Shown: piece by piece, positions 1-7,898 of the stretch
Layout of the letters: the number at the start of each line of letters is the position of its first letter
Numbering within the stretch: the stretch's first letter is position 1
NCBI GenBank assembly: GCA_949297765.1
Contig: CASFTV010000015.1
Coordinates: 43,180 to 107,179, forward strand
Reading direction: 5' to 3'
Length of the DNA: 64,000 nt
Origin: an uncultured bacterium
Lineage (GTDB): Bacteria; Verrucomicrobiota; Lentisphaeria; Victivallales; UBA1829
Program-made: the position numbers and the translations under genes
The notes under the pieces: model-generated
The model's database searches: none
What the model was told of the DNA's origin: nothing
Seen by the model: only the letters and a program-made list of their open reading frames with translations

Positions 1-791
1 CACCCGGGATGCTGTTTCACAACATTGGCGGTATGGTGCGCGAGGAAAGGGGCGAACCAGATGCCGGTTTGAAGATTCCGTCCGGCGGCCTCGCGGACGA
101 CGGCGGTCAGACCGTCGGGAAAGACTTCCGGACGCATCTCCGTCCAGTCGCCCCAGACACTGTATCCGTCGTCGATCTGCAGAAGACTGGCGGACGCGGA
201 GAGTTTTCCCAGTTCCTCCAGATTTTCGCGGATGGAACGGTCGGAAAATTTTGCCGAATAGTAGTCCCACGTTCCCCAGCCCGCCCAGTGACGGAAATTG
301 AGATTCCGGACAAGCCGTCCCGAGGTGAAATCGGCATAGGCGTCAAGCAGTTCCCGCTCGCTGTTTCCCCGCAGGAAAAACAGCTCCTCCAGAGGACAGG
401 TTTCTCCGGATTTGAACGGCCGGCCGTCGCCGTAGAAACGAGCCGTCAGGCGGTCGCGTTCCACCAGGAGTTTCCCCGAAAAGATCCTCCAGGATGCGAT
501 CGCCGCCAGCAGGAAATCTCCTTTCCCGAGACGGAAAAGGACCAGTGTTCCCGCATTCAGAGGATCCCGGAAATCGGAAAGTGCAAATTTCTTCATGGCG
601 TCGCCCATCTGGACGGCTCCGGTCAGCAGAACGGTCTGCGGAGTCAGCACGCCGGAAAGATCAAGCACAAGATCGACCCACGGGAATGTGGCGTTTTCTC
701 CGGTCCGGACAATTTCCGGCTTGACAGAATTCAAGCTCCCCGACAGACGAACCGACCACCCTTCCGGCACCGTTCCCAAACGAAACTCCAT
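1..791 (-). CDS. alpha-galactosidase (GH36/melibiase type), C-terminus beyond window
   Basis: This open frame starts at 791 (ATG, preceded by GGAGAGGAGAG on the minus strand) and runs off the window edge, so about 263 residues are visible. The segment near residues 200-250 reads LLQIDDGYSVWGDW, followed by FPDGLTAVV and GIWFAPFLA. This is the start of the melibiase/GH36 TIM barrel, where QIDDGW...GDW...FP.G is a family signature. The N-terminal 190 residues would be the usual beta-sandwich. The nucleophile Asp lies further downstream, outside the window. No signal peptide is visible, so a cytoplasmic enzyme acting on imported alpha-galactosides is likely. Substrate identity is inferred from the family only. 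Confidence 0.85.
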   Translation of the reverse strand, partial: MEFRLGTVPEGWSVRLSGSLNSVKPEIVRTGENATFPWVDLVLDLSGVLTPQTVLLTGAVQMGDAMKKFALSDFRDPLNAGTLVLFRLGKGDFLLAAIASWRIFSGKLLVERDRLTARFYGDGRPFKSGETCPLEELFFLRGNSERELLDAYADFTSGRLVRNLNFRHWAGWGTWDYYSAKFSDRSIRENLEELGKLSASASLLQIDDGYSVWGDWTEMRPEVFPDGLTAVVREAAGRNLQTGIWFAPFLAHHTANVVKQHPG

Positions 792-869
792 ACTCCACTC
801 TCCTCTCCCGTTTTTCTGTTTCCGGATAATGTAGCATCCTCCCGGAGAAATACAATGGAATCCGGGCAT

Positions 870-895
870 AAAAAAACCGGGATGCTGAGTCCCGG
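870..895 (-). terminator. intrinsic terminator after ferredoxin gene
   Basis: On the minus strand CCGGGA, a 7-nt loop and TCCCGG are followed by seven T. It lies between the ferredoxin stop and the alpha-galactosidase promoter region, which makes the two genes separate transcription units. Confidence 0.8.
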
Positions 896-964
896 CAAAA
901 ATCTGACAATCAGTTTTTTCGGAATAAGCAACCTTATTCCTTATCAAATCGGAACAGGAAAACC

Positions 965-1138
965 TTATTCCTGTGTGATGGCCTCCGCGGGGCAGGTTCC
1001 GACGCAGGCGCCGCAATCCACGCAGGTTCCGGCATCGACAACCGCTTTGCCGTCATTCATGGAAATCGCTTCCACCGGGCAAGCTCCGACGCAGGATTCG
1101 CATCCGACACATTTTTCAGAATCAACTTTTGCAGCCAT
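965..1138 (-). CDS. 2[4Fe-4S] bacterial-type ferredoxin
   Basis: A 57-residue protein with two CxxCxxCxxxCP clusters (CVGCESCVGACP near the N-terminus and CVDCGACVGTCP near the C-terminus), the classic clostridial-type dicluster ferredoxin. It would carry low-potential electrons in the cytoplasm. I chose the ATG at 1138 because AAGGAGG sits just upstream of it; an in-frame ATG seven codons earlier lacks such a site and would bury this ribosome binding site inside the gene. It has its own promoter and terminator, so it is monocistronic. The redox partner cannot be told from the context. Confidence 0.95.
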   Translation of the reverse strand: MAAKVDSEKCVGCESCVGACPVEAISMNDGKAVVDAGTCVDCGACVGTCPAEAITQE

Positions 1139-1205
1139 TTTTTCCTCCTTACGGTTCATTACAGGTTGTTTTCGGGAGCCGCTCTTCAGAAACCGCGGCT
1201 TGTAT

Positions 1206-1233
1206 AATGTACATGAAAAAGTGGAAATGTCAA
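1206..1233 (-). promoter_or_regulatory. sigma70-type promoter of the ferredoxin gene
   Basis: On the minus strand TTGACA (1233-1228) and TACATT (1211-1206) are separated by 16 bp, about 70 bp upstream of the ferredoxin start. Confidence 0.6.
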
Positions 1234-1240
1234 ATCCTTC

Positions 1241-2083
1241 TCATTTTTTCAGAAGGAAATCCAGCAGAAACGGTCCGGCGAAAAGCCAGGCCACCGCTCC
1301 TGCGGCAAGAAACGGACCGAAGGCGAATTTCCGCCGCATGCGTCCGCGTTTCCACGCGTCGAACACGAGCCAGAGCAGCGCCAGAACGCTTCCGGAAAAC
1401 ATCGCAAACAACGCACCGGGAAGACTCGTGAGTCCCGCAACGGCCATCAGATATTTGACATCCCCCCATCCGAGCGCATCGCGCTTGAACAGCAGTTTTC
1501 CGCCGATCGCCGCCGAAGCGCCGAACGCTCCCACCGCGCAGATCTGTCCGCCGGTCCAGAGAAGCGAAAGCGGAACCTCTGTCCGTCCGGGAACCAGCAC
1601 GCTCCAGAGAAGAGCCAGCACCATCCCGGAAATTGTGAATTTATCCGGGATGATCCGCAGTTCGCAGTCCGTGCAGGTGCATCCGACCGAAAGAACGATC
1701 AGCGTCCACATCGGGAGCACCGCAAGCGGCACACCGTTCCGGAGAGCCAGGCCCGCCGTGAGCGTGAACAGCACGGCCGTCACCACTTCGATCACCAGAT
1801 ACCGCGGTGAAATAGGCAGTCCGCAACCCCGGCATTTTCCCCGCAGAAGGATCCAGCCGAAAATCGGAATATTCTCCATCGGCCCGAGCCGGTGACCGCA
1901 TTTCGGACAGCGGCTCGGCGGCCAGACAATGGAAATTCCCCGCGGAATCCGCCAGACACACGCCGTTGTGAAACTTCCGAAGCATCCGCCCAGGATAAAC
2001 GCATAAACATACCACAGCACAAGTGCCGGCGTTCCGTAGAGCGCCAGCCATTCAAGCACAGCTCCATTCAACGGAGAGAGCAT
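1241..2083 (-). CDS. type IV prepilin leader peptidase (A24 aspartyl protease)
   Basis: A 280-residue integral membrane protein with the full architecture of PilD/GspO. The N-terminal segment GGCFGSF leads into a soluble loop with CPKCGH and CRGCG, the zinc-binding tetracysteine motif. The two catalytic aspartates lie in the DCELRIIPD segment and in GWGDVKY (GxGD type). At least six hydrophobic segments are visible. It cleaves leader peptides of type IV pilins or type II secretion pseudopilins at the cytoplasmic membrane face. No secretion ATPase or secretin gene is in the window, but four FTLxELL-type substrates are (at 10600, 32764, 50282 and 56830). Length matches the family. Confidence 0.95.
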   Translation of the reverse strand: MLSPLNGAVLEWLALYGTPALVLWYVYAFILGGCFGSFTTACVWRIPRGISIVWPPSRCPKCGHRLGPMENIPIFGWILLRGKCRGCGLPISPRYLVIEVVTAVLFTLTAGLALRNGVPLAVLPMWTLIVLSVGCTCTDCELRIIPDKFTISGMVLALLWSVLVPGRTEVPLSLLWTGGQICAVGAFGASAAIGGKLLFKRDALGWGDVKYLMAVAGLTSLPGALFAMFSGSVLALLWLVFDAWKRGRMRRKFAFGPFLAAGAVAWLFAGPFLLDFLLKK

Positions 2084-2106
2084 CGGATTTCCAGCCTTTC
2101 AGAAAA

Positions 2107-2137
2107 CAAAAAGACCTCCGCCGTTTGCGCGGAGGTC
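2107..2137 (-). terminator. intrinsic terminator of the discoidin cluster
   Basis: On the minus strand GACCTCCGC, a short loop and GCGGAGGTC are followed by TTTTTG, directly downstream of the last discoidin gene. Confidence 0.85.
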
Positions 2138-2150
2138 CCGAGTCAGATTC

Positions 2151-2597
2151 TTATTTCGAGTAGACTTCCAGTTCCCAGAGGGAATTCCCGAACTGGGTTC
2201 CGCGTTTGTCGCACTGAATGCGGACAAATTTCGCATCTTTCGCGGGGAAGGAGATGGTTTCGGTCTTTCCTTTTCCATCCTTCTTTTCCGCAACGGTGGT
2301 GAAGTTGGTTCCGTCGCCGGAGATCTGGACCTTGTATTCCTTGGCGAATGCGGCCTCCCATGTCAGGACGACTTTCCCGACCTTCTGGACGGAGCCGAGA
2401 TCCACCATGATCCACTGATTGTCGGCAAACGAGGATCCCCAGCGGGTGTTCTTCTTGCCGTCCACGGCGTTTTTCGCCTCCATGGCATTTCCCTGAACGG
2501 AGCTTGCCGTCACCTTTTTGTTCAGAGCAAGATTGGCCTCCGCAGCACTCAGTCCGACAGCGGCCGCAAGCATCATCACAACCATTCCAGTTTTCAT
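2151..2597 (-). CDS. secreted single-domain discoidin (F5/8 type C-like) protein
   Basis: 148 residues: a signal peptide (about residues 1-19, hydrophobic MVVMMLAAAVGLSAAEA) and one discoidin-like beta-sandwich. Family hallmarks are NLALNKKVTASS, AVDGKKNTRWGS, QWIMVDLGSVQKVGKVVLTWE, YKVQISGDG and the closing FVRIQC...WELEVY. Such domains usually bind carbohydrate and occur as modules of large glycosidases, so a stand-alone one suggests a secreted or surface glycan-binding protein. It is third in a tandem of three paralogues and separated by 34 bp from the second. Ligand unknown. Confidence 0.9.
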   Translation of the reverse strand: MKTGMVVMMLAAAVGLSAAEANLALNKKVTASSVQGNAMEAKNAVDGKKNTRWGSSFADNQWIMVDLGSVQKVGKVVLTWEAAFAKEYKVQISGDGTNFTTVAEKKDGKGKTETISFPAKDAKFVRIQCDKRGTQFGNSLWELEVYSK

Positions 2598-2631
2598 GAT
2601 CTTTTTCCTTTCCTTTGTTTGTCAAATCCGG

Positions 2632-3087
2632 TCATTCGGAATAGACTTCGAATTCAAAGATGGAGTATCCACCCCTGGTTTTGCGTTTTTCTCCGAGCAT
2701 TCTCACATAGCGGGCCTTTGCGGGAGGGAATTTAAGCTCCTCGACACCGCCCGCGCCATCGGTTTTCACCGCGGCGTCCGTCCATGTTTTTCCATCTCCG
2801 GAAAGCTGGATGCGATAGTGTTCCGCTGCGGCGCGGTCCCATGAAATCAGGACCCGCCCCACCGTCTTCTCCGCGCCGAGATCCACCATCAGCCACTGCG
2901 GATCGGAAAAGCGGGATGCCCACCGCGTCCGCGATTTTCCGTCGCACGCCCAATGAGAATCAACTCCGAGATACTGGATGGAACTGGCCGTTGTCTTCCG
3001 GTTGAGCGCAAGATTCTCCTCCGCTCCACCGCGGATTCCCAGCACCGCGCAGCAGACCGGAAGAAGAAAACGGAGTATGCGCCTCAT
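2632..3087 (-). CDS. secreted single-domain discoidin (F5/8 type C-like) protein
   Basis: 151 residues with a signal peptide (hydrophobic ILRFLLPVCCAVLGIRGGAEE) followed by one discoidin domain (ENLALNRKTTASS, CDGKSRTRWASRFSDPQWLMVDLG, FEFEVYSE at the end). It is the middle gene of the tandem. Its start codon overlaps the stop of the upstream paralogue by 4 bp, which indicates translational coupling. Sequence is recognisably related to both neighbours across the whole length, consistent with local duplication. Confidence 0.9.
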   Translation of the reverse strand: MRRILRFLLPVCCAVLGIRGGAEENLALNRKTTASSIQYLGVDSHWACDGKSRTRWASRFSDPQWLMVDLGAEKTVGRVLISWDRAAAEHYRIQLSGDGKTWTDAAVKTDGAGGVEELKFPPAKARYVRMLGEKRKTRGGYSIFEFEVYSE

Positions 3088-3533
3088 TGTTCAAAAACCT
3101 GAAATTCCCAGAAGGAATATCCGTATGCGTTGGGAACCGGGAACTGCCCGGTAAACCGGACGAATCTTGCCTCTCTCTGCGGGAATGTGAGCGTGTCGGT
3201 TCCGCCTTTTCCATCTTTTTTCCACACGACATCGGTCCACGCCTTTCCGTCGGTGGAGAGCTGGATTTTGTAGTCTTTTGCGGCGTAGCGTTCCCAGAGG
3301 ATCACCACCTTCCCGACTTTTTTCACGGAACCGAGATCCACGCAGAACCACTGCGGACTGTTTCTCTGCCGGGAAGACCACCGGGACTTCTTGTTGCCGT
3401 CCACGGCAAATTCCGGTTTCACGCGCTGATTTTCAACTGAGCTGGCTTTTACGCTTTTACCAAGCGCCAGATTCTCCTGGGCCGCGGCGGCAAGAGCAGC
3501 AGCCGCAAGAAATGCGGACAACAGCAGTTTCAT
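3084..3533 (-). CDS. secreted single-domain discoidin (F5/8 type C-like) protein
   Basis: 149 residues: signal peptide MKLLLSAFLAAAALAAAAQ, then one discoidin domain (ENLALGKSVKASS, AVDGNKKSRWSS, QWFCVDLGSVKKVGKVVILWE, WEFQVFEQ). It is the first gene of the three-gene minus-strand unit, with its promoter in the 3534-3640 interval shared with the divergent CNNM gene. All three proteins keep the same core (NLAL, VDG, RW, DLG, closing F/LEVY) with little else, so they look like secreted lectin-like modules without an enzyme. Confidence 0.9.
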   Translation of the reverse strand: MKLLLSAFLAAAALAAAAQENLALGKSVKASSVENQRVKPEFAVDGNKKSRWSSRQRNSPQWFCVDLGSVKKVGKVVILWERYAAKDYKIQLSTDGKAWTDVVWKKDGKGGTDTLTFPQREARFVRFTGQFPVPNAYGYSFWEFQVFEQ

Positions 3534-3659
3534 AAAACAAGGTCCTCCCGAATTAGAAGCGGTCTTTTTTACAAATTTTCATTCTCTGGTTAGAATACCA
3601 CAACTTCATTATTTTACAAACACCGGGACGGAAAAAATTTGAAATATTGCGCATTTCTT

Positions 3660-3688
3660 TTGATTTTTCGAAAATGCGCGGTTATACT
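3660..3688 (+). promoter_or_regulatory. promoter of the CNNM gene with embedded inverted repeat
   Basis: TTGATT (3660-3665), 17 bp, then TATACT (3683-3688). An 8-bp inverted repeat GCGCATTT (3649-3656) / AAATGCGC (3672-3679) brackets the -35 box, so a repressor could bind there. Nothing else identifiable lies in the 3534-3730 intergenic stretch. Confidence 0.55.
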
Positions 3689-3730
3689 ATCCGGACGGGA
3701 GACCATTGATCTACGGAAAGGAGGGTTCTC

Positions 3731-5068
3731 GTGAACGAGGAGAATGTCTGGATTCAACTTCTTTTTCTGCTGCTCCTGATCGGTCTGAATGCGTTTTTCG
3801 CCTCATCCGAAGTGGCGCTGATCTCTCTGAAACCGACCGTGAAACGGCGTCTGCTTTCCGAAGGCGGAATCCGGGCGAAAGCGCTGAAGGCACTCACGGA
3901 CGATTCCGGACGCTTTCTGGCCACCGTCCAGATCGGCGTGACTCTTGCCGGATTTCTCGCAAGCGCATTTGCGGCGAACTCCTTTTCCGATCCCCTGACC
4001 GATCTGCTGGAAAACGCCGGATTCACTCTTTTCCGCCACGGAACACTGGACAAAATCGTCGTGGTCTGCATCACGGTTCTGCTTTCGTATTTTTCTCTGG
4101 TTTTCGGGGAGCTGATCCCCAAGCAGATCGGACTGCGCTATACGGAGTTCATGGCATACAATGTGGCTGTGCCGATTCATCTTCTGGCGATTCTCGCACG
4201 TCCGTTCGTCTCGCTTTTGAACGTTTCGGTGGAAGCGGGGATGCGGCTGTTCGGAAGCCGGACTCCCCCCGCCGACGGAGTCACCGAAGAGGAGATCCGC
4301 GCCCTGCTGGATATCGGACGGGAACAGGGCGTCATTTCCAAGGAGAAAAAGGAACTGCTGGAAAACGTTTTCGCCTTCAGCAGACGCACCGCCGCGGAAA
4401 TCATGACCCACCGGACGGAAATCACCGCGGTCGGCATCGACGACTCCCCGGAAACGATTGAACGCATCTTCCTGAACGCCCGCCACTCCCGCATTCCGGT
4501 CTACCGCGGAGACATGGATGACATCATCGGCGTGGTTCATCTGCGCGACTACTTCACGCTCCGCGATAAAACCGGAGCTCCTCCAGCGCTGAAAACGATT
4601 CTGAAACCGGTCTGTCTGGTCCCCGAAACCATCCGCGCGGACCGTCTCTTCCGCGACATGAAAAACAGGAAAAACGGCATGGCGGTCCTTCTGGATGAAT
4701 TCGGCGGAACGGCGGGAATCGTCACGGACGGCGATCTTGTCGCGGAAATTGTCGGCTCTTTCGGAGATGATCCCCGCCTCCGGACGGAACTGGAACCCCT
4801 TCCGGACTCCTCGTGGCGCGCCGACGCCTCCATCCGGCTTGCGCGCCTCCGCCGCGAACTGCGCATCTCCCTTCCGGAAACCACCCGCTACGACACGCTC
4901 GGAGGTTTTCTGATGACCCGTTTCGGAACGGTTCCCGAACCCGGCAGCGTCCTGGATCTTCCCGAGCAGCACATCACCGTGCAGATTGAAAGCATCCGCG
5001 GTCATCACATCGGCGAAGTGATCCTCCGCCGTTCCGGAGAAGCGGAATCACCAGAGCATCACGAGTGA
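3731..5068 (+). CDS. CNNM/CorC family membrane protein (hemolysin C-like, CBS domains)
   Basis: 445 residues. The N-terminal CNNM (DUF21) transmembrane domain contains NAFFASSEVALISL, the GVTLAGF segment and FSLVFGELIPKQIGL, all diagnostic. It is followed by a tandem CBS pair (about residues 200-330, with RIPVYRGDMDDIIGVVHLRD and LLDEFGGTAGIVTDGDLVAEIVG) and a C-terminal CorC_HlyC domain. Relatives handle divalent cations such as magnesium or cobalt; direct hemolysis is a historical label. Translation starts at GTG 3731, because AAAGGAGG is 6 bp upstream. It overlaps the convergent EamA-like gene by 21 bp. Confidence 0.93.
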   Translation: MNEENVWIQLLFLLLLIGLNAFFASSEVALISLKPTVKRRLLSEGGIRAKALKALTDDSGRFLATVQIGVTLAGFLASAFAANSFSDPLTDLLENAGFTLFRHGTLDKIVVVCITVLLSYFSLVFGELIPKQIGLRYTEFMAYNVAVPIHLLAILARPFVSLLNVSVEAGMRLFGSRTPPADGVTEEEIRALLDIGREQGVISKEKKELLENVFAFSRRTAAEIMTHRTEITAVGIDDSPETIERIFLNARHSRIPVYRGDMDDIIGVVHLRDYFTLRDKTGAPPALKTILKPVCLVPETIRADRLFRDMKNRKNGMAVLLDEFGGTAGIVTDGDLVAEIVGSFGDDPRLRTELEPLPDSSWRADASIRLARLRRELRISLPETTRYDTLGGFLMTRFGTVPEPGSVLDLPEQHITVQIESIRGHHIGEVILRRSGEAESPEHHE

Positions 5069-5461
5069 GCCGAACAGGATCAGAGTGCCCCCCGCAAGCA
5101 CTTTCCAGTCCACCGTCTCGTGAAGGAACAGAAAGGAAAGCACGATCACAAACACCACGCTCAGCTTGTCGACCGGCGCAACCCGGGAAACCTCTCCCAG
5201 CGCCAGAGCCTTGAAATAGCAGAGCCACGACAACCCCGTCGCCACTCCGGAGAGCACCAGGAACAGAAGATTCCGCCCCGTCAGCGCCGCGAACGCCCCT
5301 CCCGCTCCGGACGCAAAAACGATCCCCCATGAAAGCAGCAGCACCACGCTCGTCCGCACCGCGGTTGCAAGATTGGAATCCACTCCGGAGACACCGGCTT
5401 TTGCAAGAAGCGCGGTCAGCGCCGCGAAAAAAGCCGAAAGCAGAGCGTACAGCTTCCACAT
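5048..5461 (-). CDS. half-size EamA-type membrane protein
   Basis: 137 residues, with about five hydrophobic segments and the EamA repeat signature (SWLCYFKALALGEVSRVAPVDKLSVVFVIVLSFLFLHETV). Full DMT exporters carry two such repeats in about 300 residues. This one has a single repeat ending in GGTLILFGSLVML, so it probably works as a dimer, as other single-repeat EamA proteins are thought to. It lies 6 bp downstream of panD on the same strand and may be co-transcribed with it. The tail overlaps the end of the convergent CNNM gene. Substrate unknown. Confidence 0.85.
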   Translation of the reverse strand: MWKLYALLSAFFAALTALLAKAGVSGVDSNLATAVRTSVVLLLSWGIVFASGAGGAFAALTGRNLLFLVLSGVATGLSWLCYFKALALGEVSRVAPVDKLSVVFVIVLSFLFLHETVDWKVLAGGTLILFGSLVMLW

Positions 5462-5467
5462 CGGCGG

Positions 5468-5848
5468 TCACTCCGCAATCGGAGTTCTCCCCCGGCGGAC
5501 AGCCGTAACGCGGTTGTTCTCGTCCAGGACAATGATCTTCGGCTGGAACGTGCGGGCCTCCTCCTCGTCGAGAATGCCGAACGCCATGATCGTGACGATA
5601 TCCCCGACATTTCCCTTGTGCGCGGCCGCTCCGTTCAGACGGAACACCTTCGATCCCGCCTCGCCGGGAATCGCATAGGTTTCCAGACGCTCCCCGTTGG
5701 TCGCGTTGACCACAAGGATTTTCTCATACGGAAGAATTTCCGCCTGTTTCAGATACTCGACGTCAATCTCAAGACTGCCCTCATAATCCAGATCGCAGTG
5801 AGTCAGTCTTGCCCGGTGGATTTTTCCTTTGATCAGTTGCAGCTGCAT
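5468..5848 (-). CDS. panD: aspartate 1-decarboxylase (pyruvoyl type)
   Basis: 126 residues. Makes beta-alanine from L-aspartate for pantothenate and CoA. The proenzyme self-cleaves between Gly24 and Ser25 to create the pyruvoyl group. With the ATG at 5848, the motif YEGSLEID puts the pair at exactly 24-25, as in characterised PanD. An ATG five codons upstream has no ribosome binding site, while this one has GGAG 9 bp ahead. The conserved KIHRA, NGERLETY and NGAAAHKGNVGDIVTIMAFG segments are all present. panB, for the other branch of the pathway, lies at 26395. Confidence 0.97.
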   Translation of the reverse strand: MQLQLIKGKIHRARLTHCDLDYEGSLEIDVEYLKQAEILPYEKILVVNATNGERLETYAIPGEAGSKVFRLNGAAAHKGNVGDIVTIMAFGILDEEEARTFQPKIIVLDENNRVTAVRRGRTPIAE

Positions 5849-5936
5849 AGCCCTCTTCTCCATAAAAATTGCTCGCGGAATAATATATCACGGAAACCGG
5901 AATAATCAATAGCGGGAGCGTGAAGCGCGCTTCTGT

Positions 5937-6806
5937 TCACATTTCGGAGGTGCTTCCCCGTCCGGTGCGGAAGGCGCTGGGGGTAACGCCTGTCTTTTCC
6001 CGGAAGAGACGGGAGAAATAGTGGGAATCCCCCCATCCGCAGCGGTCGGCGATCTCCTTCTGGCTGAGCGGCGTTGTGCACAGCAGCCGCCGGGCTTTCA
6101 GAAGACGAGCCTCGATCACGTCCGCATGCGGCGTTGTATGAAAGAAGCTCCGGTACAGCACGGCGAACCGCTCTGCGCTCAGATGAACCCGCGCCGCAAG
6201 CTCCCGCACGGAAACGTTCCGCTCCGGGGCGCTCAGAAGATTCTCGCGAAGACGGAGAAACGCCGCATGAAAGGCGCGCTGCGAAGGAGACATTTCTTTC
6301 TCTCTTCGCAGGAAATCCTCTGTTTTCCGGAAAAGTTCCGCGAGCATGGCGAACACGGTGTTTTCCTGAATTCGAGCGGAGAAGCCATCGTTCCGTCCGA
6401 ATTCCGCCCGGACCGTGCGCAGGAACGGCGCCAGGAGTTCCGCCTCCCCCGTCCGGAGCAGACGATTCCGGGGAAGAGGAATCCCGCAGAGAAGCCGTTC
6501 CGTCCCTTTCCGTTCCAGATAGACCCAGTCATTGCGCAGACCGCCGGAAAAGCCGGGCCATGCGGCATGGAACAGGGGAAATCCGGGAGAGTGGAGGATT
6601 CCGTCGCCGGGTTCCGCCCGTTCGAGTCCCTTCTCCGTCCGGATCCGGGCAGGTGTGCGGAAACACATCAGGAGGAACGAACCGTCTCCTTCCGGGCGGT
6701 CGAACCGGAAATCTGCGGAATGGCGCGTATCGACATCAATCAGATGCGGGAGAATCAGCGGGGATATCACAACGGTTTTCTCCACTTCTATAACGGTTTC
6801 CTCCAT
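5937..6806 (-). CDS. AraC family transcriptional regulator
   Basis: 289 residues. The N-terminal 160 residues are a cupin-like sensor with no clear ligand signature. The C-terminal pair of helix-turn-helix motifs is typical of AraC/XylS proteins (VRELAARVHLSAERFAVLYRSFF, then KEIADRCGWGDSHYFSRLFREKTGVTPSAFR). It is divergently transcribed from the two dehydrogenase genes starting at 6867, whose -35 box overlaps its start codon, so it most likely controls them and itself. The first 50 bp of the gene contain two copies of a GGAG(G/A)AAACCGTT element 21 bp apart, a possible internal operator. Confidence 0.9.
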   Translation of the reverse strand: MEETVIEVEKTVVISPLILPHLIDVDTRHSADFRFDRPEGDGSFLLMCFRTPARIRTEKGLERAEPGDGILHSPGFPLFHAAWPGFSGGLRNDWVYLERKGTERLLCGIPLPRNRLLRTGEAELLAPFLRTVRAEFGRNDGFSARIQENTVFAMLAELFRKTEDFLRREKEMSPSQRAFHAAFLRLRENLLSAPERNVSVRELAARVHLSAERFAVLYRSFFHTTPHADVIEARLLKARRLLCTTPLSQKEIADRCGWGDSHYFSRLFREKTGVTPSAFRTGRGSTSEM

Positions 6807-6834
6807 TTACAATGAGTACTATATCGTGTATAAT
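6806..6834 (+). promoter_or_regulatory. promoter of the 6867-8822 dehydrogenase pair
   Basis: TTTACA (6806-6811), 17-bp spacer and TATAAT (6829-6834). The -35 box abuts the start codon of the divergent AraC gene, so binding of the regulator here could act on both. Confidence 0.7.
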
Positions 6835-6866
6835 AATAAAAATCAACAACAGAAAGGGATACCATT

Positions 6867-7895
6867 ATGAAAAATCTCAACATCTGTTTCATCGGCTGCG
6901 GGGATCATGCGAACCGGTTTGTTTATCCGAGTCTTGCGAACTGTCCTTCGGTCACGCTGCGCGCGGTCTGCTCGCTCGACGGGGCGGAGGCGGAGGAGAA
7001 CCGGAAACGGCATGGAGCAGCAAAGGCATACACCGACTTCCGGGAGATGATTCTTTCGGAGAAGCCCGATGCAGTCCTCATCGTCGGGCCGCCGCGTCTT
7101 CATTACGAGGCGGGACTGTTCTGCGCCGGACGGAAAATCCCCTTCTACATGGAAAAACCCTGCGGGGAGAATGTGCATCAGGCGGAGGAACTCTGCCGGG
7201 CGGCGGCGGAGAACGGGGTCTTCGGGCAGGTCGGCTTCATGATGCGGCACAGCGCCGTTGTCCGGGAGATCGGCCGTCTGGAGGCGGAGAATGATCTCGG
7301 GACCCCCTTCTGCGGAAATGTCAAGTACTTCACCAGCGGTCCCTACCGTTCCGACGAAATTTACGGAATGCCGGGACGCGATGATCTCTCGTTTCTCCGG
7401 CGGTATCTGATGGTTCAGGCGGTCCATCCGGTGAATCTGGCGGCGGCATTTCTCGGAGAGCTGGCAAAGATTGAGTCGGAGATCCGCTTTTCCGGGGAAA
7501 ACATCCTTGTGGAGATCCGTCTGACCGATACGGAACAGCGGAGAATGAATGCGCTTCTGCATACATTTGTCGCCCCCGGCTACGGCAATCTCCGGTTTGA
7601 AACGGAGCTTTTCTACAAAGACCGTTCCATGATCCGCACCGATGCCTTCCAGTCGCTGGATTACGATCCCTGCACGCCCAGCGAAAACGGCAACACCCGT
7701 CACTGGCAGTTTGCCCATTTCGGAGCGAACAACGTCAAGATGGGCTATGAGACCGAGCTGAAATATTTCTTCGACTGCGTTCGGGAAGGATGCCAGAAAC
7801 CCGGCCTGACCACCCTCGAAGACGGCCTGAAAACCATGCGGATCCTCGATGCCGTGCAGACACAGGGCGCAGAACAGATTCAGACAAAGGAGTAA
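6867..7895 (+). CDS. Gfo/Idh/MocA family oxidoreductase
   Basis: 342 residues. The N-terminal Rossmann fold shows ICFIGCGDHANRF as the NAD(P) loop, followed near residue 95 by the family signature EKPCGENVHQAEEL. The C-terminal half is the usual GFO/IDH alpha-beta domain. Members oxidise or reduce sugars, inositols and their derivatives in the cytoplasm. Ribosome binding site AGAAAGGG precedes the ATG. The stop is 3 bp before the next gene, a second sugar-type dehydrogenase, so the two probably act on the same substrate under the neighbouring AraC regulator. Exact substrate not determinable. Confidence 0.9.
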   Translation: MKNLNICFIGCGDHANRFVYPSLANCPSVTLRAVCSLDGAEAEENRKRHGAAKAYTDFREMILSEKPDAVLIVGPPRLHYEAGLFCAGRKIPFYMEKPCGENVHQAEELCRAAAENGVFGQVGFMMRHSAVVREIGRLEAENDLGTPFCGNVKYFTSGPYRSDEIYGMPGRDDLSFLRRYLMVQAVHPVNLAAAFLGELAKIESEIRFSGENILVEIRLTDTEQRRMNALLHTFVAPGYGNLRFETELFYKDRSMIRTDAFQSLDYDPCTPSENGNTRHWQFAHFGANNVKMGYETELKYFFDCVREGCQKPGLTTLEDGLKTMRILDAVQTQGAEQIQTKE

Positions 7896-7898
7896 CCC

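Noticed and set aside
9..1895. Long open frame on the plus strand across the first 1.9 kb
   Set aside because: It runs antisense through an alpha-galactosidase, a ferredoxin and a prepilin peptidase whose motifs are unmistakable; its translation has no recognisable domain.
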